In this document: positions 9,089-17,301 of the stretch, in pieces
Position numbering within the stretch: the stretch's first letter is position 1
Layout: each line of letters begins with the position of its first letter
NCBI RefSeq assembly: GCF_040629175.1
Contig: NZ_JBEXUX010000010.1
Coordinates: 124,001-188,000 of the forward strand
Direction: 5' to 3'
DNA length: 64,000 nt
From: Embleya sp040629175
GTDB lineage: Bacteria > Actinomycetota > Actinomycetes > Streptomycetales > Streptomycetaceae
The notes under the pieces: generated by a model
What the model saw: only the letters and a program-made list of their open reading frames with translations
Told to the model about the DNA's origin: nothing
The model's database searches: none
Translations under genes and position numbers: made by a program

Positions 9089-10549
9089 ATGGCCACCGCA
9101 CCCCCCGATCCGGAAACGAAGATCGACGGACCACTCCTGCGCCTGATGCTGGTGATGCTGCTCGGCGGCGTGATGGGCATCCTGGACACCACGATCGTCA
9201 ACGTCGGCATCGAAACCCTCGGCGACGAGTTCGACGCACCCCTCAAGACCATCGAATGGGTGGCCACCGGCTACCTGTTGGCCCTCGCCGCGACCGTGCC
9301 CCTGGCCGGCTGGGCCGCGGCCCGGTTCGGCGGCAAGACGGTCTGGCTCACCGGCCTGACCGTCTTCCTGGCCGGCTCGGCCCTGTCCGCGATCGCCTGG
9401 AACGCGGAGAGCCTGATCGCGTTCCGGGTGCTCCAAGGCGTCGGCGTCGGCGCCCTGGAGCCGACCCTGCTGACCATGCTGGCCCTGGCCGCCGGACCCA
9501 AGCGGGCCGGAAAGATGATCGGCATCGTCGGCGCGGTGGTCACCCTGGGGCCGATCCTGGGCCCGGTCCTGGGTGGCGTCCTGCTCGAACACGCCGACTG
9601 GCGCTGGATGTTCATCATCAACCTGCCGATCGGGGTGATCGCCCTCGCGCTCGCCTACCGGCAGATCCCGGCCGACCCGCCGCACGCGGGCGACCCGCCG
9701 CCGTTGGACGCGCGCGGCATCTCGCTGCTGTGCCCCGGCTTCGCGGCGGTCGTCTACGGCCTGTCCCAGGCCGCCGGCGACAGCGGCTTCGGCGCACCAC
9801 AGGTGCTCGCGGCGCTCTTCGCCGGCGTCGCGCTGATCGTGGGCTACGTCCGGCACGCGCTGCGCACCGAACACCCGCTGATCGACGTCCGGTTGTTCCG
9901 GATCCGCGGCTTCGCGGGCGGCATCGGCGCGGTGTTCCTGACCGGCATCCTGCTGTTCTCGCTGCTGTTCCTGATCCCGCTGTACTACCAGGTGGCCCGC
10001 GACCGCGGCGTGCTGGCGGCGGGCCTGCTGCTGGTGCCACAGGGGATCGGCGTCTGGATCGGCATGCCGATCGCCGGCCAACTCTTCGACCGGATCGGCG
10101 CCCGGGCGCTGATCCCGTTCGGCGGCCTGCTGGCCGCGCTCGGCATCCTCGGCTTCAGCACCGCCGACGCGGGCACCAACACCGCCGTTCTGGTCGGCTA
10201 TTCGTTGGTGACCGGCGCGGGCCTGGGCTTCGTCGGCGCGCCCGCGATGTCCTCCGTCTTCGGCTCGGTGGCCCCGGAATCGGTGCCGAGCGCGACCGCG
10301 GCCGTCTACCTCGCCAACCAGATCGGCGGCACGCTCGGCATCGCGATCGCCGCACTGGTCCTCCAGAACCGCACCGAAAGCCACGACGTGGTACCCGCGT
10401 TCCAGGGCACCTTCGGCTATCTGATCGCCATCGCGGTGGTGGTCGGCGCGGTCGGCCTGGTGCTGCGCCGCGCACCGGCCGCCGCCGCGCCGGACGCCTC
10501 GCCGGCCCAGGACACGCCGCTGCCGGAACCGGCCCACCAGGAGGCGTGA
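9089..10549 (+). CDS. DHA2-family (EmrB/QacA) MFS drug efflux transporter
   Basis: 486 residues with about 14 hydrophobic segments. Family motifs include LDTTIVNVGIETLGDEF in helix 1 (motif D1) and GPILGPVLGG (motif C, proton antiporter signature). The long C-terminal half matches EmrB/QacA exporters, which use the proton gradient to expel toxic compounds. ATG 9089 is chosen because GGAGG lies 5 bases before it; an in-frame TTG at 9077 overlaps that ribosome site. Regulated most likely by the divergent TetR protein. Confidence 0.92.
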   Translation: MATAPPDPETKIDGPLLRLMLVMLLGGVMGILDTTIVNVGIETLGDEFDAPLKTIEWVATGYLLALAATVPLAGWAAARFGGKTVWLTGLTVFLAGSALSAIAWNAESLIAFRVLQGVGVGALEPTLLTMLALAAGPKRAGKMIGIVGAVVTLGPILGPVLGGVLLEHADWRWMFIINLPIGVIALALAYRQIPADPPHAGDPPPLDARGISLLCPGFAAVVYGLSQAAGDSGFGAPQVLAALFAGVALIVGYVRHALRTEHPLIDVRLFRIRGFAGGIGAVFLTGILLFSLLFLIPLYYQVARDRGVLAAGLLLVPQGIGVWIGMPIAGQLFDRIGARALIPFGGLLAALGILGFSTADAGTNTAVLVGYSLVTGAGLGFVGAPAMSSVFGSVAPESVPSATAAVYLANQIGGTLGIAIAALVLQNRTESHDVVPAFQGTFGYLIAIAVVVGAVGLVLRRAPAAAAPDASPAQDTPLPEPAHQEA

Positions 10550-10697
10550 CCGGCCCCGGGCCCGGCCCGCGACCGCTGCGGCGGCGCGGACCGGGTCCGC
10601 CGGCGGATTGCTCGCGCGCCGAGCGTGAGGATCCGCCCGCCGCGGTGTCCCAAGGAGGCAGGACCCGGCGGGAAGCCGGGCCATCTCGGGGGGACGC

Positions 10698-12287
10698 ATG
10701 GGGGAAATCGTGCACGGCGGCGCTCGATCGGTCGATCCGGTTCCGGTCGAGCTACGCAAGGGCCCGGCGGCCGACCAACCGGTGACGGCTCCTCGGGTGG
10801 CCGCGTCCGGGTCGGAACCGACCGGTCTGCTCTACGACCTGATCCGCTGGCCGATCCGGATCGTCGCGGTCGTCGTGTTGTTGCCGATCCGGCTGGCCTG
10901 GGAACTGCTCAAGGTGCTCGGCCGGGGCATCCGGGATCGGGTCCTGTCGCCGGCCGGTCGCCTTGTGCTGCTGCTCGGGCGCGGCCTCGGGTTCGCCATC
11001 CGGAATTGGCTGCTGATCCCGGCCGTGCGAGCGCTGCGGGCCGTGGGACGCGCGCTCGATGTGTGGATTTGGGATTTCCTCCTGGTCCCCCTCGCGAAGG
11101 CCGCCCGCGCCGCCGTGTTCGCACTCGGCCGCGGACTGCGGTGGCTGGCCGTCGAGGTGGTGTGGCGCGGGCTGTGGTTGGTCGCCCGGTACGGGGTCGT
11201 CCGGCCGTTGCGCCGGCTCGGCGCGGGGCTGCTCGCCCTGGCCCGGCTCGCGATCCGCGCCGCCGCACTGCTGGGCGCCGCGATCGCACGCGCCTGCCAC
11301 TTCCTGGTCGTCGTACCCGCCCGTTGGGGTTGGCGGGCCGCCCGGGTGGTCGGTCGCGGCTTCTGGCGGTGGCTGCACTACGTGCTGATCGTGCCGCTGA
11401 AGTGGCTGTGGCGCGGGGTGGTGGCCGGGGCGCGGGTCGCCGGACGCGGTCTGGTCGTACTCGGGCGAGGCGTCGGCTTCGTGCTCCGGCACGCCGTGCT
11501 GACGCCGGCCCGGTGGTTGTGGCGTGCCCTGGTCGGCACCGCCGGCCTGGTCGGGCGTGGCCTGCTCCTGGGCGCACGGTTCGCCGTACGTGCGCTGTAC
11601 CTCGGCGTCGTCGTCCCGATCCGCTGGGCCGGCCGAGGCGCGCTGCACACGCTGCGGCTCGTCGGGCGCGGCCTCGTGGTCGTCGGGCGCGCCGTCGGGG
11701 TCGCGTTCGTGCTGGTCGTCGCCCGACCGGTGGTCTGGGCCTGGCATCGGGTCGTCCGGCTCGTCCGCGCGCTGGGCCGGGCGCTGGGCCGGGCGCTGCG
11801 CTTCCTGATCGTCCTCCCCCTGCGCTGGGCCGGGCGCAAGGCCGTGCTCCTGGCCCGATGGATCATCCGGGCACTGCGCTTCCTGATCGTCCTCCCACTG
11901 CGCTGGGCCGGGCGCAAGGCCGTGCTCCTGGCCCGATGGATCATCCGGGCACTGCGCTTCCTGATCGTCCTCCCACTGCGCTGGATCGGCCGCAGGGCCG
12001 TGCTCCTGGCCCGATGGATCGGCCGAACATTGCGCCTGCTGACCGTGCTGCCCGCGCGTTGGGCCGGGCGCAAGAGCGCGTCTGCGGCCCGGCTGGTGAT
12101 CGGACGACCGTTGGTCTGGGCGAGGACGGCGGTCCTGGCGCCCGCCATCCGCACGATCGCGCACACCTGGCGCGCGACGCTCGCCCCGATCGGCGCGATC
12201 TCGCGCACCGTCCGGGCCCAATCCCGCGCGGCCGGCCGCGACGTGCGCCGCGCCCTCTCCTTCGGCACCCGGTCGTCCGACAAGTAG
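10698..12287 (+). CDS. Unrecognised arginine-rich hydrophobic tandem-repeat protein
   Basis: 529 residues; family not recognised. After a polar N-terminus of about 45 residues, the protein is built of units that each begin at a proline (examples PLRWAG, PARWLW, PIRWAG) inside a hydrophobic strip. Spacing between these prolines is 26 or 37 residues in most of the protein, so units differ by 11 residues. Units are rich in Leu, Val, Arg, Trp and Gly. From residue 154 to 514 there is no Asp or Glu at all. Predicted to be helical and membrane-associated or bound to a polyanion; neither is proven. GGGGGGA lies 3 bases before ATG 10698. The last third is encoded by nearly identical 78-bp repeats. 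Confidence 0.8.
   Translation: MGEIVHGGARSVDPVPVELRKGPAADQPVTAPRVAASGSEPTGLLYDLIRWPIRIVAVVVLLPIRLAWELLKVLGRGIRDRVLSPAGRLVLLLGRGLGFAIRNWLLIPAVRALRAVGRALDVWIWDFLLVPLAKAARAAVFALGRGLRWLAVEVVWRGLWLVARYGVVRPLRRLGAGLLALARLAIRAAALLGAAIARACHFLVVVPARWGWRAARVVGRGFWRWLHYVLIVPLKWLWRGVVAGARVAGRGLVVLGRGVGFVLRHAVLTPARWLWRALVGTAGLVGRGLLLGARFAVRALYLGVVVPIRWAGRGALHTLRLVGRGLVVVGRAVGVAFVLVVARPVVWAWHRVVRLVRALGRALGRALRFLIVLPLRWAGRKAVLLARWIIRALRFLIVLPLRWAGRKAVLLARWIIRALRFLIVLPLRWIGRRAVLLARWIGRTLRLLTVLPARWAGRKSASAARLVIGRPLVWARTAVLAPAIRTIAHTWRATLAPIGAISRTVRAQSRAAGRDVRRALSFGTRSSDK
11793..12104 (+). repeat. 78-bp tandem repeats inside the arginine-rich protein gene
   Basis: Four consecutive 78-bp units, each coding 26 residues: 11793-11870, 11871-11948, 11949-12026 and 12027-12104. 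Units 1 and 2 differ by only a couple of bases, unit 3 by a few more, and unit 4 has diverged. Recent in-frame duplication is the simplest explanation. Confidence 0.92.
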
Positions 12288-12311
12288 CCGGGCCCGCCGC
12301 CCGCCCGCGAC

Positions 12312-12350
12312 CCGCATCCGCATCCGCATCCGCATCCGCATCCGCATCCG
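12312..12350. repeat. Hexanucleotide CCGCAT microsatellite
   Basis: Six perfect CCGCAT copies plus half a copy, in the gap 24 bases after the stop of the repeat protein. No coding role seen. Slippage-prone. Confidence 0.9.
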
Positions 12351-12463
12351 CCCGCACCAATACCTGCAAAGCGACCGAACCACCCCGAATCCTGTCCCGA
12401 CCATGGGGTGTCCATTGCCTGCAACGGCTTCTGGAATGGGCCCAAATCTCGTTGAATGTCGTC

Positions 12464-12892
12464 GTGGATACGAATGTGGCGACGATTCGGCGTGTGACGA
12501 CGGTGGCGGACGTGATCGCGGCCGGGGACCTGTTCGACGACCCGGTACGCCCGGACTGGGCGGCCCGCTTCCTGGGCGAGGCGGGGCATCACATCCTGCT
12601 CGCCTACCTGGGCGCCGCCCCGGTCGGGATGGTCACCGGCGTCGAGACGACGCACCCGGACAAGGGCACCGAGATGTTCCTGTACGAACTGGCCGTCGCC
12701 GAGGACCACCGGCGCCACGGCATCGGCCGCGCCCTCACCGAGGCGCTGGCCGAGCTGGCCCGCAAACGCGGCTGTTACGGCATGTGGGTACTCACCGACC
12801 GCGACAACGACGCCGCCGTCGCGACCTACCGCACCGCCGCCGCCGACACCGAGTCCGACCACGTCATGTTCGGCTGGACCTTCGACGACTGA
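12464..12892 (+). CDS. GNAT-family N-acetyltransferase
   Basis: About 142 residues with the GNAT fold. The acetyl-CoA loop is visible as LAVAEDHRRHGIGRALTEAL (R/Q-x-x-G-x-G/A type), followed by the strand MWVLTDRDNDAAVATYR. The overall pattern resembles the AAC(3)-I/gentamicin acetyltransferase-like branch, but that does not establish an aminoglycoside substrate. The start is uncertain: GTG 12464, GTG 12476 and GTG 12494 are in frame and none has a clear ribosome site, so the message may be leaderless. Confidence 0.8.
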   Translation: MDTNVATIRRVTTVADVIAAGDLFDDPVRPDWAARFLGEAGHHILLAYLGAAPVGMVTGVETTHPDKGTEMFLYELAVAEDHRRHGIGRALTEALAELARKRGCYGMWVLTDRDNDAAVATYRTAAADTESDHVMFGWTFDD

Positions 12893-13047
12893 GCCGGCGC
12901 GCTCGTCCGTGTCGGGTCGGCCGAATCGGGCACACGTATCCGCGAGCCGGGTCGGCGAGCTCCGGATCCGTCCACCATCCGCCCCCGCGTGGCGTGCGAC
13001 CGCCCGGTCGAGCCCCTCGCGACGCCCCGAGGAAGCAGGTGCGTGCC

Positions 13048-14565
13048 ATGGCCGAGGTCGTGCGTGAGATCGAGCGCAAGTATGTCGCGCCGGAGGGGGT
13101 CGGGGTGCCCGACTTCGCCGGGATGTCGGCCGGGGTGCGGGTCGAGGTCGGCAAGACCGTCGAGCTGGACGCGATGTACTTCGACACGCCCGGTCTGGCG
13201 CTGGCCGCGCACGGGATCACGCTGCGCCGGCGGACCGGGGGCGCGGATGCCGGGTGGCATCTGAAGCTGCCCGCCGGGGTGGACGCGCGGGACGAGGTGC
13301 GGGTGCCGCTGGGCGCGTCCGAGCGGGTGGTGCCGGCCGAGCTCGCGGTGCGGATCCGGGCGCACACCCGCGACGGCGAGCCGGTGCCGACCGTGCGGCT
13401 GCGGACCGTGCGCGAGGTGCGGCTGGTCCGGGCGGGCGGGCCGACCCTGGCCGAGATCGCGCACGACTCGGTGACGGCCGAGGTGTTCGTCAAGTCCGGT
13501 GTGACCACGGTGTCCTGGACCGAGGTCGAGGTCGAACTGGTGGACGGTGAGCCGGCGCTGCTCGACGCGCTGGATCGGCGGCTGGTCAAGGGCGGTTGGC
13601 GGCGGGCCCCGACGGCGTCCAAGCTCGGACACGCGCTGACCGAGGCGGGTCTGCGACCGCGCCGCAAGGTCGCGAAGCCGCGCGCCGGAAGCGCCGGGGC
13701 GGTGGCACTGGACTACGTGCGCGAGCAGATCGACACGCTGCTCGCGTACGACCCCCGGGTCCGGCTCGACGAACCCGACGCGGTGCACCGGATGCGGGTC
13801 GCCACCCGGCGGCTGCGCAGCGCGTTCCGGGTCTTCGCACGTGTGCTCGACGAACGGGTGACCGGCATCCTGGGCGCCGAACTCAAATGGCTGGCCGCCG
13901 AGTTGGGCCGGGCTCGGGACCAGGAGGTGTTGGCCCAACGGCTGCGCGACCGCCTCGACGCGCTGCCCGCGGAGGCGGTACTGGGGCCGGTGGAGGCCCG
14001 GCTGACCGCGTGGGACGCCCGGCGCACCGCCGAGGCCCGGGTCCGGATCCTGGGCGAACTCGACGGCGCGCGCTACTTCGCCCTCCTGGACGCGCTGGAC
14101 ACCCTCGTCGCCCGCCCACCGTTCACCGCCCGAGCGGCCCAACCGGCCCGCCGTCCGGCCGCGGCGGCCCTGCGTCGCAGCGACCGGCGGATCTCCAGGC
14201 GGGCCCGCGTCGCGCTGCGCTCCCCCGCCGGGCCGGCCCGCGACGCCGCCCTGCACGAGGTGCGCAAGGCCGCCAAGCGGGTCCGCTACGCCGGCGAGGC
14301 CACCCGCCCGGCGCTGGGCAAACCCGCCAAGCGGCTCGCCAGGCGAGCCAAGGAGTTGCAAAGCCTGCTGGGCACCCACCAGGACACCGTGCAGACCCGA
14401 AAGGCCCTGCGCCGACTGGCCATCGGGGCGCACAGCGCGGGCGAGAGCGCCTTCACGTGGGGCCTGCTCTACGGCGAGGAGGTTGCTCTCGCACGGCGCA
14501 TCGAGGCGGAATTCCCGGCCCAGTGGGCCGACTACGCCCGCCCGCGAGTACGCCGGGGCCTGTAG
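13048..14565 (+). CDS. CYTH and CHAD domain protein
   Basis: 505 residues. The N-terminal CYTH domain begins REIERKY, the ExExK-type motif of triphosphate tunnel enzymes. The C-terminal CHAD domain is helical with conserved histidines (DAVHRMRVATRRLRS near residue 247 and LHEVRKAAKRVRY near 400). CYTH domains bind or hydrolyse triphosphates; CHAD domains bind inorganic polyphosphate and go to polyphosphate granules. ATG 13048 fits the family N-terminus; GTG 13039 is better spaced from GAGGA (5 bases) and could add three residues. Known CYTH-CHAD proteins have this length. Confidence 0.9.
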   Translation: MAEVVREIERKYVAPEGVGVPDFAGMSAGVRVEVGKTVELDAMYFDTPGLALAAHGITLRRRTGGADAGWHLKLPAGVDARDEVRVPLGASERVVPAELAVRIRAHTRDGEPVPTVRLRTVREVRLVRAGGPTLAEIAHDSVTAEVFVKSGVTTVSWTEVEVELVDGEPALLDALDRRLVKGGWRRAPTASKLGHALTEAGLRPRRKVAKPRAGSAGAVALDYVREQIDTLLAYDPRVRLDEPDAVHRMRVATRRLRSAFRVFARVLDERVTGILGAELKWLAAELGRARDQEVLAQRLRDRLDALPAEAVLGPVEARLTAWDARRTAEARVRILGELDGARYFALLDALDTLVARPPFTARAAQPARRPAAAALRRSDRRISRRARVALRSPAGPARDAALHEVRKAAKRVRYAGEATRPALGKPAKRLARRAKELQSLLGTHQDTVQTRKALRRLAIGAHSAGESAFTWGLLYGEEVALARRIEAEFPAQWADYARPRVRRGL

Positions 14566-14722
14566 CCGACCGGGGCCGACCGGGCCTCGATCCGAGCGCG
14601 CGCAGATCACGAGTCGGGCGTTCCGCTTTTGGGTTGCCGAGCCAACCGCTACGGTCGGTCCCAGCGCACGTGGGGCGGGCGCGCGACTGCGCGCACCGAG
14701 GGTGTGGGATCCAGGGGTGGGC

Positions 14723-16252
14723 ATGGACGACTGGCGTTTCGACGTACCTACGAGCGGCAGCAAGCACCTGCCTCCGGATCCCGGGTACATCAAGGGACTG
14801 GCCAGTCAGGGCTACCGCTTCGAGGAAGCCGTGGCCGACCTGGTGGACAACTCGATCGACGCCGGCGCCTCGGACGTCGTCGTGCATTTCCAACGCAGCG
14901 GCGACCTGCTGACCTCGCTGGTCATCGTGGACAACGGACGCGGGATGACCGAGGCCGAGTTGGACACCGCGATGACCGTGGGCAAGCGGCGCGCGTACGA
15001 CGACCGGGCGCTCGGCATGTTCGGGATGGGCCTGAAGGCGGCGTCCTTCAGCCACGCGGACAGCGTCACCGTGATCAGCCGGGCCAAGCGGGCCGGCACG
15101 GTGGGCCGGCGCTGGCGTACCGAGCAGGCACAGGAGAGCTTCCAGTGCGACATCGTCGAGTTGGAGTTCGCCAAACGATTCCTGGATCGCTACGACGAGT
15201 ACGTGATGTGGAACGGCACGGCGGTGCGCTGGGACGGCGTCCGCGACTTCCCGGCCCGCGGCGACGCCGGGCAGACCGACATCTACCTGACCAAGACGAT
15301 GCGCTCGTTGGCCGACCACCTCGGTCTGCACCTGCACCGGTTCCTGGCCGACGGGCGGATCCGGATCACCATCGCGGTCTCGGGCAGCGACGAGGAAACG
15401 CCCCCGATGACCTGGCAGGTGATCGGCGTCGACCCGTTCGGCTACCCGATCTCCGGACTCCCGGGCTACCCGCGCACGTTCACCACCACCCTGGAGGGGG
15501 TCGGTCCGCTGGAGCTGACCGCCCACGTGTGGACGCCGCGCTCCAACGCCGAGCAGTTCCGCCTGCCCGGCGGCATCGTGGCCCGCCAGGGCCTGTACGC
15601 CTACCGCAACGACCGCCTCGTGCAGGCCGGCGGCTGGCACGGGCTGCGTCAGAGCGAGCAACACCTGTCGCTGGCCAGGATCGAATTCGACCTGCCGGCC
15701 GAGTCGGAACACGCCTTCGGACTCACCGTCAAGAAGGCCGAACTCCAGCCGATCCCGGGCTTCGTGGACGCGGTCGAACGCGCGACCGACGCCGAGGGCC
15801 GGACCTTCCTGGACTTCCTGAAGGACGCCGAGGGGGCCTACCGCCAGGCCCGCACCACCACCCGCGAGCGCAAGGCGGTGTTGCCGCCCGGGAAGGGCTT
15901 CGCCCCGGAGCTGCGTGCCGCGATCGAGGAGGAACTCCCGTTCGTGCCGGGTGAGGAGCCGATCGACGTGCGCTGGGTGCCGCTGGGCGGCGACGTATTC
16001 TTCGAGATCGACCGGGAGGAGCGCAGGCTGCTGCTGAACAAGCAGTTCCGCGCGGCGCTGCTCGGCGGACGACGCGCCGTCCTCAACGACGTGCCGGTGC
16101 TCAAGACGCTGCTGTACCTGCTGATGAACGAGGCGTTCACGGGCGAGCGGATCGGCCCCCGGGTCAAGGACAACCTGGACCTGTGGCAGTCGCTGTTGTT
16201 GGCCGCGGTGAAGAACGAGACGGCGAAGTACGGCTCCGAGGGGGCCTCTTGA
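14723..16252 (+). CDS. MutL/MORC-like GHKL ATPase of a defence operon
   Basis: 509 residues. The GHKL ATP-binding motifs are complete: motif I FEEAVADLVDNSIDAGA (residues 33-49), motif II DNGRGM (70-75) and motif III GMFGMGLKAASFS (98-110). This is the prokaryotic MutL/MORC ATPase type found beside Z1-domain genes in restriction-like operons (Iyer, Abhiman and Aravind), not a mismatch-repair MutL, since the usual MutL C-terminal dimerisation/endonuclease domain is not evident. ATG 14723 has an AGGGG 5 bases upstream. The stop overlaps the next start in TTGA, showing coupling with the PD-(D/E)XK gene. It probably acts as an ATP-driven clamp or switch on DNA. Confidence 0.88.
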   Translation: MDDWRFDVPTSGSKHLPPDPGYIKGLASQGYRFEEAVADLVDNSIDAGASDVVVHFQRSGDLLTSLVIVDNGRGMTEAELDTAMTVGKRRAYDDRALGMFGMGLKAASFSHADSVTVISRAKRAGTVGRRWRTEQAQESFQCDIVELEFAKRFLDRYDEYVMWNGTAVRWDGVRDFPARGDAGQTDIYLTKTMRSLADHLGLHLHRFLADGRIRITIAVSGSDEETPPMTWQVIGVDPFGYPISGLPGYPRTFTTTLEGVGPLELTAHVWTPRSNAEQFRLPGGIVARQGLYAYRNDRLVQAGGWHGLRQSEQHLSLARIEFDLPAESEHAFGLTVKKAELQPIPGFVDAVERATDAEGRTFLDFLKDAEGAYRQARTTTRERKAVLPPGKGFAPELRAAIEEELPFVPGEEPIDVRWVPLGGDVFFEIDREERRLLLNKQFRAALLGGRRAVLNDVPVLKTLLYLLMNEAFTGERIGPRVKDNLDLWQSLLLAAVKNETAKYGSEGAS

Positions 16253-17301
16253 GTGCGGACCGGCGCAGCAGGCATCTGAGCTGCGACGCGCTGCGCGACC
16301 ATCTCGACAACCGGATGCCGATGCTGATCCCGGTCGAGGGCGACCCGCCGTTGTTCTGGCACCTGGAGGCGGGCGGACAGCGGCCGGCGCTGCGTATCCC
16401 GGTCGAGCCCGGGACGAAGGCACCGCGGTTGGGGATGCAGGGCATTCGGGCGGTGTGCGTGCTGGACGGGGGTCAACAGTTCCTGCACGTGTTCATCGAA
16501 CGCGTGGATCTGCTGCGCGAGTTCCACATCGTGTGTTGTGAGATCGCCGATCGCATCCAGCAGGAGGACACGGCGCCGGTCGTTGCCGTGCAGACCACGG
16601 TGCTGGCGTGGCGCAGGTTGTTGGCCCGGGGGCGGCGGATGTCGCTGGAGGAGGAGATCGGCCTGTTCGGCGAACTCCTCACGCTGATCGGCCTGGCGGC
16701 GGTCCGCGGCTGGCACGCGGCCATCGCGGCGTGGCAACACCCGGAGTGCACCGACCACGACTTCACCGTCGGCCCGTACGACGTCGAGGTCAAGACCGTG
16801 GCCGGGCCGGCCCGCATCCACACCATCCACGGCCTGGGCCAACTCGCGCCGCACTCGAAGCGACCACTGTGGTTCGTCTCGCATGTGCTGGAGCAAAACG
16901 ACCACGGCCGCACGGTGCTCGGCCTGATCGAGGGCATCCGCTCGACGATCCGGGTGCGTGCGCCGGGCGCGCTGGACGACTTCGACGCCCGCCTGAAACT
17001 GGTCACCGGAAACGAGAGCGCGATCCCGCGCGAACATCACTGGGCCCCCGCCGGCGTCCCCCTGGCGTTTCCCGTCGACGCGGCCTTCCCCCGACTGACC
17101 GACGACATCTTCGCGCTGCTGCCCGAGCCCGCGGTGGCCCGCATCAGCGACATCGACTACCGCATCGACGTCGCCGATCTGATCCCCTCGATCGCGCCCT
17201 CCCCGGACGGGCTCGATCGCGCGGTCGACCTGCACGCGCTGCCGCCCGACGTCGCGTCGGACCTGTCCGAGCCGAACCACCCGAAGGACGAGCACCGATG
17301 A
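16249..17301 (+). CDS. PD-(D/E)XK motif protein (DUF4420 type), probable nuclease of the operon
   Basis: 350 residues. The likely nuclease core is a helix SLEEEIGLFGELLTLIG followed by HDFTVGPYDVEVKT, giving candidate active residues Asp171, Glu180 and Lys182. This matches DUF4420 PD-(D/E)XK proteins that accompany the MutL-like ATPase and Z1 genes. The start is TTG 16249, overlapping the previous stop, with GAGGGGG just upstream; no better-placed ATG or GTG was found. The gene overlaps the Z1 start by 4 bases. Expected to cut DNA under control of its two partners; activity is inferred from the motif. Confidence 0.85.
   Translation: MSADRRSRHLSCDALRDHLDNRMPMLIPVEGDPPLFWHLEAGGQRPALRIPVEPGTKAPRLGMQGIRAVCVLDGGQQFLHVFIERVDLLREFHIVCCEIADRIQQEDTAPVVAVQTTVLAWRRLLARGRRMSLEEEIGLFGELLTLIGLAAVRGWHAAIAAWQHPECTDHDFTVGPYDVEVKTVAGPARIHTIHGLGQLAPHSKRPLWFVSHVLEQNDHGRTVLGLIEGIRSTIRVRAPGALDDFDARLKLVTGNESAIPREHHWAPAGVPLAFPVDAAFPRLTDDIFALLPEPAVARISDIDYRIDVADLIPSIAPSPDGLDRAVDLHALPPDVASDLSEPNHPKDEHR

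Noticed and set aside
11793..12104. Possible CRISPR array
   Set aside because: The repeats are directly tandem, in frame and coding, with no spacers.
12464..12892. Calling the GNAT protein an aminoglycoside resistance enzyme
   Set aside because: It only loosely resembles the AAC(3)-I branch; most such GNATs have other substrates.
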